This document shows positions 1 to 3,845 of a DNA stretch of 5,165 nt, piece after piece. The stretch's first letter is position 1; the number at the start of each line of letters is the position of its first letter. The notes under the pieces were generated by a model, which saw only the letters and a list, made by a program, of their open reading frames with translations, was not told the origin of the DNA and made no database searches. The stretch comes from RUG11462 sp045649405 (lineage in GTDB: Bacteria > Bacillota > Clostridia > Oscillospirales > Acutalibacteraceae), in NCBI GenBank assembly GCA_045649405.1, contig JAZRPW010000040.1:1-5165 (forward strand), given 5' to 3'. Both the position numbers and the translations under genes were made by a program.

Positions 1-17
1 GCTAATATTTTTTTCAT
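1..17 (-). CDS. 5' end of an unknown gene leaving the window (MKKILA...)
   Basis: On the minus strand a ribosome binding site (AAGGA, complement of about 26-30) is followed at normal distance by an ATG (complement of 15-17) and the codons for Met-Lys-Lys-Ile-Leu-Ala before the window ends. A Lys-Lys start followed by hydrophobic residues is typical of a Gram-positive signal peptide, but six residues cannot show this. The site lies directly behind a strong hairpin, so expression would need read-through of that hairpin. A second, frame-disrupted copy of the same RBS and start lies at 2394-2453. Nothing can be said about function. Confidence 0.4.
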
Positions 18-30
18 ACAATTTTCCTTA

Positions 31-72
31 AAAAAAGCCAACTCTCTTATCTCGAGAGTTGGCTCTTTTTTT
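31..72. terminator. Bidirectional intrinsic terminator (copy A)
   Basis: A 10-bp perfect stem pairs 37-46 with 54-63 around a 7-base loop (47-53). It extends through A36-T64 and, past one A-C mismatch (35/65), through A/T pairs. On the plus strand it is followed by seven Ts (66-72), and on the minus strand by seven Ts (complement of 30-36), so it looks like an intrinsic terminator in both directions. On the minus strand it immediately precedes the ribosome binding site of the gene leaving the window, so there it could also act as an attenuator. Confidence 0.8.
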
Positions 73-123
73 AATCCATGGGCTTTTTGAAATAACTACT
101 TTGTAAAACAAGGAATTTTATAC

Positions 124-152
124 TTGCAACGCATATTTAAAGAGTGTATAAT
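124..152 (+). promoter_or_regulatory. Sigma-A-type promoter of the hydrolase-permease operon
   Basis: A -35 box TTGCAA (124-129) and a perfect -10 box TATAAT (147-152) are separated by 17 bases, the optimal spacing. The predicted transcript start is near 158-160, about 60 bases upstream of the hydrolase start. The -10 box is part of a perfect 10-bp palindrome (TATAATTATA, 147-156), which also gives a TATAAT on the minus strand. The rest of 73-220 shows no other clear signal apart from the leader ORF. Confidence 0.85.
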
Positions 153-182
153 TATAAAAGTTTTAGAGGTGGGTTAATTACT

Positions 183-209
183 ATGAAAAACAATACCCTA
201 TTAAGTTGA
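183..209 (+). CDS. Eight-residue leader peptide upstream of the hydrolase
   Basis: An ATG at 183 opens an 8-codon frame (MKNNTLLS) ending in TGA at 207-209. It is preceded by a strong ribosome binding site, GAGGTG at 166-171, 11 bases upstream. Its stop codon overlaps the GAGGTG (208-213) that serves the hydrolase start at 221, an arrangement typical of translational coupling. The peptide has no run of a single amino acid and no recognised arrest motif, so a regulatory role is inferred from position only. It could also be the remnant of an older gene start. Confidence 0.45.
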   Translation: MKNNTLLS

Positions 210-213
210 GGTG
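208..213 (+). promoter_or_regulatory. Ribosome binding site of the hydrolase, overlapping the leader stop codon
   Basis: GAGGTG lies 7 bases before the ATG at 221 and decides that start. It shares its first two bases with the leader ORF stop codon (TGA, 207-209). Ribosomes finishing the leader would therefore sit on this site. Confidence 0.8.
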
Positions 214-220
214 ATTTAAT

Positions 221-1567
221 ATGAACGGTTATTTATTACTCGACAATAAGTCAACGGTTTTTGCCGACCAAAGAATGAGCAACAAAACTGTAAAAAACCT
301 TTGGAACAGTTTTACTTTAACAACGGGCGAAATATGTTTCGAAAAAGGCGAGAATTTCACCTTTCGTTTAGGCAATACGCAGTTGCCGATACTTTCAAAA
401 GATAAAGAATATGTGCTAAAAGTGGACGAAAACGGTGCTGCAATCGTGGGCAAAGACTATGGCGGACTGATGCGCGGTTTTATATCGCTGCTTATGAAAA
501 TCGAATATGATGATGAATATTTGAGAATCAAAGCAGTCACAGAAGAAAGCGATTATAAGATTGGTAATCGTATGATACATATTTGCGTTTTTCCTGAAAA
601 CGATTTGTATTTTATTAAGAAGTTAATTCGCCTTGCAGGGCTCTGCCAATATACACATATTGTCATTGAGTTCTGGGGTATGCTCAAATTCGATTGCTTA
701 AAAGAACTTGCCTGGCCACACGCTTTCACAAAGGAGCAAGCAAAAGAACTTATAACAGAGTGCAGAGAGCTTGGAATAGAACCGATACCTATGTTCAATC
801 AATTAGGCCACGCAACTGCTTCTCGAGTTTGCTATGGAAAACACGTTGTTTTGGACCAAAATCCACGATTACAGAATCTTTTTACACCAGATGGTTGGGC
901 GTGGAATATTGACTCGGCAGAGGTTAAAGAACTTTTAAAACGAGTTCGCATAGAGTTGTATGAGCTTTTCGGTCAAGGAGAATATATGCACATTGGGTGT
1001 GATGAAGCTTATTATATTTCAAGAAATAAGGCTTTTCGACAAAAACTCCCTGCTTATCTTAAGGAACTTACCGACGAAGTAGAACAAGAAGGGCGTCGCC
1101 CGATGCTCTGGATGGATATGCTTTTAGAAAAAGGCATTTTTAAAGATTGCTATACCGTCGGAGAAAAAGACGAAGTCGAAAGCATTCGCAACGCCACGGC
1201 AAAATCATCTGTTTTTGTGGATTGGCAGTACGATTGTTACGAAACTCCAATTCCTTCTCTGCTTTCATTAAAAAATTGTGGCAGAGACACAATAGGTGCC
1301 CCTTGGCTTAACGAACGCAACTATAATGCACACGTTCAAACAATAACCGACAATGCTATGTTTGGTATTATGCTTACAACTTGGCATACCCTGAAACAAC
1401 ATATGCCTTCTATTCTCGGATGCGCAAAAGAATGCGGTGCAAAATCATTTGTTTGGAGTGAATATAGTGGCCTTCGTGAAGAAACAGCAACGCTTTTACG
1501 CAGAGTAAGCTTTGAAGGTAACGCTTACACCGATTGCGGTTGGGCAAAAGAACAGATAGAGGTATAA
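221..1567 (+). CDS. Family 20 glycoside hydrolase (beta-N-acetylhexosaminidase type), cytoplasmic
   Basis: This 448-residue protein most likely removes terminal beta-linked N-acetylglucosamine or N-acetylgalactosamine. Residues 1 to about 105 resemble the small alpha/beta domain that precedes GH20 barrels, and about 115-400 form the TIM barrel. The GH20 signature His-x-Gly-x-Asp-Glu is visible as HIGCDE at 257-262. Asp261 and Glu262 are the expected pair for substrate-assisted catalysis: Asp orients the acetamido group and Glu is the acid/base. Other family hallmarks are NQLGHA (193-198), WMDM (297-300), and Trp335 and Trp388, which could line the sugar pocket. There is no signal peptide or membrane segment, so it should act in the cytoplasm, unlike many secreted GH20 enzymes. 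The start is fixed by GAGGTG seven bases upstream. The stop codon is one base before the permease start, so the two are co-transcribed. Family assignment is confident; the natural substrate is unknown. Confidence 0.88.
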   Translation: MNGYLLLDNKSTVFADQRMSNKTVKNLWNSFTLTTGEICFEKGENFTFRLGNTQLPILSKDKEYVLKVDENGAAIVGKDYGGLMRGFISLLMKIEYDDEYLRIKAVTEESDYKIGNRMIHICVFPENDLYFIKKLIRLAGLCQYTHIVIEFWGMLKFDCLKELAWPHAFTKEQAKELITECRELGIEPIPMFNQLGHATASRVCYGKHVVLDQNPRLQNLFTPDGWAWNIDSAEVKELLKRVRIELYELFGQGEYMHIGCDEAYYISRNKAFRQKLPAYLKELTDEVEQEGRRPMLWMDMLLEKGIFKDCYTVGEKDEVESIRNATAKSSVFVDWQYDCYETPIPSLLSLKNCGRDTIGAPWLNERNYNAHVQTITDNAMFGIMLTTWHTLKQHMPSILGCAKECGAKSFVWSEYSGLREETATLLRRVSFEGNAYTDCGWAKEQIEV

Positions 1568-1568
1568 T

Positions 1569-2405
1569 ATGATACTAATTTTATATTCACTAAACGTATT
1601 GTGCTCGGCGGGGCAGTCTGCTCTCGGCAAGCAATACGCCAGACGTGGCGGTGAATCGCTCCCCTTTAACATAAATAAAGCTGTGATAGGAACAATATTA
1701 TTTCTTGTTTTAGGGTTAATGAGTGGTTTTTCTTGGCATTTTGAAACAATGCTTTTCGGTATCGGTTACGGCATATCGCTTTGTATTTCTATGCACACAG
1801 GATTTAAAGCTCTTTTTATAGGCCCGATGGCTTTGACAAGCGTAATTGCTTCGTTTTCGTTGATTATCCCTTTTTTATTTGGAATTGTGTTTTGGAATGA
1901 AAGCCTGACTTTACTCAAATTCATCGGAATCATTCTTTTGTTGATTTCCGTTTTGTTCATCAACATAAAAAAGGAAAACGGCTTCTCTGCTAAATGGTTG
2001 TTTTATGCTTTAACCACCCTGCTCACAAATGGCGTTTGTTCGGTCATACAGAAAATGCATCAAGTAAAATTTCCCTCGCTTTACAAAACAGAGTTTATGT
2101 TTTGGGCTTTGTTATGCGTTTCAATCATTCTATTGGTAACGTATAAGACAAAAGGAGATAATCATACAAATCTCAAATTTAGTTTGCTTGGCACCGCATC
2201 AGGTATTGCCAACTGTCTGGCTAATTACATTGTGTTATATCTTTCTGCAACAGAAAATGCATCTGTACTATTTCCGATTGTTGCCATAGCAAACATTATA
2301 GCCGTTTGGATAATCGGAATTTTATTTTTTAAGGAAAGATTGAGATTACTGCAAACCATCGGTTTGTTCATAGGTATAATTTCAGTTGTTTTGTTAAAAA
2401 TCTAA
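1569..2405 (+). CDS. DMT-superfamily (EamA-type) permease
   Basis: This 278-residue integral membrane protein is almost entirely hydrophobic, with about ten predicted helices arranged as two EamA repeats. The duplicated signature is visible: a helix ending in FWNES (108-112) followed by a long hydrophobic helix (about 117-133), and again FFKER (253-257) followed by the last helix (about 261-277). Glu111 and Glu256 occupy equivalent places. The short basic/polar loop near 133-142 separates the two halves. DMT proteins move amino acids, nucleosides, sugar phosphates or other small molecules, and sequence alone does not show which. The AGAGG at 1558-1562, inside the end of the hydrolase gene, is its ribosome binding site, six bases from the ATG. 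The one-base gap to the hydrolase suggests the permease imports its substrate or exports a product. Length and repeat structure are normal for the family. Confidence 0.88.
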   Translation: MILILYSLNVLCSAGQSALGKQYARRGGESLPFNINKAVIGTILFLVLGLMSGFSWHFETMLFGIGYGISLCISMHTGFKALFIGPMALTSVIASFSLIIPFLFGIVFWNESLTLLKFIGIILLLISVLFINIKKENGFSAKWLFYALTTLLTNGVCSVIQKMHQVKFPSLYKTEFMFWALLCVSIILLVTYKTKGDNHTNLKFSLLGTASGIANCLANYIVLYLSATENASVLFPIVAIANIIAVWIIGILFFKERLRLLQTIGLFIGIISVVLLKI

Positions 2406-2453
2406 ATAAATATCCACCTGCAAGTGTGAAGTGGAATTGCTAATTTTTTTCAT
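2394..2453 (-). pseudogene. Broken second copy of the start of the left-edge gene
   Basis: On the minus strand an AAAGGAT ribosome binding site (about 2462-2468) and an ATG (complement of 2451-2453) with Lys-Lys-Ile codons repeat the gene start seen at 1-17. Relative to that copy two bases are missing after the third Lys/Ile codons, which shifts the frame. Reading then runs into the end of the permease gene and stops after 19 residues (stop complement 2394-2396). It is best read as a truncated remnant left when the permease end was joined here. It could still be a translated small ORF, since its RBS is intact. Confidence 0.5.
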
Positions 2454-2506
2454 ACAACGTATCCTTTAAAAAGAGCCAACTCTCTTATCTCGAGAGTTGG
2501 CTCTTT
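2439..2506. repeat. Direct repeat copy B (hairpin plus gene-start unit)
   Basis: This is the second copy of the unit at 1-72, in the same orientation and about 2.44 kb away. The core 2475-2506 is identical to 37-68. Outside the core it differs by a shorter T-run (2444-2450) and substitutions near 2458-2462 and 2473. It starts 34 bases after the permease stop and ends where the deacetylase coding remnant diverges from the sequence right of copy A. The pair brackets the hydrolase-permease operon. Confidence 0.85.
2470..2506. terminator. Strong 15-bp hairpin terminator (copy B)
   Basis: A perfect 15-bp stem pairs 2470-2484 with 2492-2506 around a 7-base loop (2485-2491). On the minus strand it runs into five Ts and on the plus strand only into the three Ts inside the stem, so it is a better terminator for minus-strand transcripts. 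It is still the most likely end point of the plus-strand operon finishing at 2405. Compared with copy A, G2473 restores the base pair that is an A-C mismatch there. A weaker 5-bp stem at 2413-2435 precedes it. Confidence 0.75.
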
Positions 2507-2754
2507 GCTATCGTGTTTTCAATTTGTCTGCCTTCGTGGTTTATTGTGAAATTGTTAGTCATAATGAGTTTTGAAATCGGTAGAATTTCATAGCCGTCTG
2601 AAATAAGTTTTTCAAGTATAATCGGCAACGCCGAAGGAGTGTTTTTAGCGGCATTGTGAAACAAAACAATATCGCCTGATTTTGTGTTATTAACAACACC
2701 ATTAACGATTTTTTCTACAGTGTAATCCTCTTTCCAATCTCGACTGTCAACGAT
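2485..2754 (-). pseudogene. C-terminal remnant of a polysaccharide deacetylase (NodB/PdaA type)
   Basis: Translating the minus strand from 2754 to the TAA at 2485-2487 gives about 89 uninterrupted residues matching the end of Clostridium/Bacillus polysaccharide deacetylases. Visible motifs are VDSRDWK, then SGDIVLFHN (the last conserved His-containing NodB motif), TPSALPIILEKLISDGYE and a final HEGRQIEN. The upstream catalytic motifs (TFDD, HS/TxxH and RxPxG) are absent. The frame meets a stop at 2776-2778 with no start codon or RBS in between. About two thirds of the gene is missing, so this is a truncated, inactive remnant. Intact relatives remove acetyl groups from peptidoglycan or other N-acetylated glycans outside the membrane. 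The stop codon lies in the loop of the 2470-2506 hairpin. The coding part shows no internal stop or frameshift, so truncation looks recent. Confidence 0.75.
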
Positions 2755-2822
2755 TGTTATGAAAGTAAAATATATTTAATTTTTGTTATTATAAGTTAAA
2801 AAGGTATTAAAATTTGTCAAGT
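2755..2822. other. AT-rich junction between deacetylase remnant and regulator
   Basis: These 68 bases are extremely AT-rich and hold no gene, no convincing hairpin terminator and no promoter with acceptable spacing. The regulator gene ends on their right and the deacetylase remnant begins on their left, both read on the minus strand. The missing 5' part of the deacetylase must have been lost at or near this point. Confidence 0.6.
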
Positions 2823-3713
2823 TTAAGGATTTTTCCAAAAATATTTGTGTTTTTCAAAATATATAACATCTTCTTTTGGTGAAAGCCCAAAATAATTTTT
2901 ATATGCTTTATAAAATCCCGAGTAATTGTTATAACCACAAACAGAAGCAATGGTGTTATAATCTTTGTAACGCTTATTAACAACAAGTCCCCTTGCTGCC
3001 CACATTTTACATGACCTGAGCATAAAACTAAAGTTACCACCGTAAAACTTTTTACAAACTTTATTTATATACCAATCAGAAACAAAAAACTCATCCATTA
3101 CATCTTTAATTTTAATGTTAGTGAGTGCTCGAGAGTGAATGTAGGCATAAATTTTAAGGTCATATTCATTTGAAAACTTTGCAGGAATGTGTTGATGAGT
3201 TTTGTCATAAACTGAGCAAATTTCAAACAAAATTAGTGTTAAAAGCGAAGAAAATGCTTCAAGTGGCAACGCTTCATCGTTGATTTTATTGTACCTTGCA
3301 AACAAAAGGTCAATGTCTGCGAATTCACCCTTTTTATAAATATTCGGCGACTCGGTATTTATAACATCAAAAGGGCGTAAAATCTTGCTCTTTTTATCAA
3401 GTTCGAAAAACAAAGAAGGTAAAAAGTTAATCATCAAAAGATTTACCTTTTTACAGTTTGAAGTTGGCAAAAGTTCAAACTTTTCATAAGGTGCTGATAA
3501 AAAGATGTCGCCCTTTGAAAGAGTGCTGATTTGACCGTGTGTTACCGCCTCAACATTCCCCTGTCGAACATATACAATGGTGTAATTGTCCTCATAAAGT
3601 TTATCAACAATAAGCTCTTTTTTGTCATTTAATTTATAAAAGGATTGAAGCTTAAGTTCAGGTGTATAAAATTTTTTAGGTTCATAAATAGTAAAATTAG
3701 ATGTTTTTTGCAT
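2823..3713 (-). CDS. AraC-family transcriptional regulator
   Basis: This 296-residue protein has the usual AraC layout. An N-terminal cupin-like sensing domain (about 25-110) contains a typical beta-strand run (YTIVYVRQG, then LSKGDIFLSAP). A helical linker covers about 145-170. A C-terminal DNA-binding domain carries two helix-turn-helix units, about 200-223 and 252-274. The second ends with the family hallmark FGLSP (275-279). The first helix-turn-helix is somewhat divergent (FFVSDWYINKVCKKFYG). Length is normal and no signal or membrane segment is present. The start is supported by AGAGGTG (complement of 3721-3727), eight bases or so upstream, and by a good promoter behind it. It diverges from the secreted protein at 3846, which it plausibly regulates. 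The ligand is unknown; many such proteins in Firmicutes sense sugars. Confidence 0.88.
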   Translation of the reverse strand: MQKTSNFTIYEPKKFYTPELKLQSFYKLNDKKELIVDKLYEDNYTIVYVRQGNVEAVTHGQISTLSKGDIFLSAPYEKFELLPTSNCKKVNLLMINFLPSLFFELDKKSKILRPFDVINTESPNIYKKGEFADIDLLFARYNKINDEALPLEAFSSLLTLILFEICSVYDKTHQHIPAKFSNEYDLKIYAYIHSRALTNIKIKDVMDEFFVSDWYINKVCKKFYGGNFSFMLRSCKMWAARGLVVNKRYKDYNTIASVCGYNNYSGFYKAYKNYFGLSPKEDVIYFEKHKYFWKNP

Positions 3714-3720
3714 TTTTAAT

Positions 3721-3727
3721 CACCTCT
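3721..3727 (-). promoter_or_regulatory. Ribosome binding site of the regulator, close to the transcript 5' end
   Basis: AGAGGTG (minus strand) precedes the ATG at 3713. The -10 box at 3733-3738 predicts a transcript start near 3725-3728, so the mRNA would begin almost at this site with a leader of only about 12-15 bases. Confidence 0.6.
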
Positions 3728-3732
3728 TTTAA

Positions 3733-3761
3733 AGAATATCACATTTACTCGGGTTTGTCAA
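3733..3761 (-). promoter_or_regulatory. Promoter of the AraC-family regulator
   Basis: On the minus strand a perfect -35 box TTGACA (complement of 3756-3761) and a -10 box TATTCT (complement of 3733-3738) are 17 bases apart. The TG one base before the -10 box gives an extended -10 element, which would compensate for its two mismatches. Confidence 0.8.
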
Positions 3762-3765
3762 CAAA
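3754..3765. promoter_or_regulatory. Small inverted repeat over the regulator -35 box (possible operator)
   Basis: TTTGT and ACAAA form 5-bp inverted arms around a 2-base centre and cover the regulator's -35 box completely. A protein bound here would block that promoter, as in autoregulation. The repeat is short and AT-rich, so chance is a real alternative, and AraC proteins more often use direct-repeat sites. Confidence 0.3.
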
Positions 3766-3783
3766 TATGCACGGATTTGGAAC

Positions 3784-3812
3784 TTGACTTTGATTTGTTT
3801 TTGTGATAAAAT
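3784..3812 (+). promoter_or_regulatory. Promoter of the secreted protein gene
   Basis: A -35 box TTGACT (3784-3789) and a -10 box TAAAAT (3807-3812) are separated by 17 bases, each with one mismatch to consensus. The expected transcript start is near 3819, giving a leader of about 27 bases with AGGAG at 3831-3835. The 22 bases between this -35 box and the regulator's -35 box leave room for one regulator site between the two promoters. Confidence 0.75.
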
Positions 3813-3845
3813 ATTAACACAAAAAATAAAAGGAGAAATTTTAAA

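Larger units (their letters stand above)
1..72. repeat. Direct repeat copy A (hairpin plus gene-start unit)
   Basis: Positions 1-72 match 2439-2506 in the same orientation. The 32-base core from 37 to 68 is identical to 2475-2506. The outer part (1-36) matches with a 2-base length difference in a T-run and several substitutions. The unit contains, read on the minus strand, a hairpin, a ribosome binding site and an ATG-AAA-AAA start. The match stops on the right at about 72; on the left it reaches the window edge and may continue. Confidence 0.85.

Noticed and set aside
2413..2435. TCCAC/GTGGA hairpin followed by a T-run as the operon terminator
   Set aside because: The stem is only 5 bp with a 13-base loop, and the T-run begins about 8 bases later; the adjacent 15-bp hairpin is far stronger.
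1..2506. Insertion sequence or transposon bounded by the repeats
   Set aside because: The repeats are direct and contain a terminator and gene start, not transposon ends, and no transposase or integrase is encoded between them.
2788..2820. TTGACA and TATAAT on the minus strand downstream of the regulator
   Set aside because: The boxes are 21 bases apart, outside the workable range, and only a start-less deacetylase remnant lies beyond them.
2807..3040. A minus-strand 77-codon reading frame
   Set aside because: It lies mostly within the AraC-type regulator gene in another frame and has no motif or ribosome binding site.
3774..3797. Direct repeat of GATTTG, 18 bases apart, as an AraC operator
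   Set aside because: Six bases in AT-rich DNA is too short to distinguish from chance, and the spacing is not the usual two helical turns.
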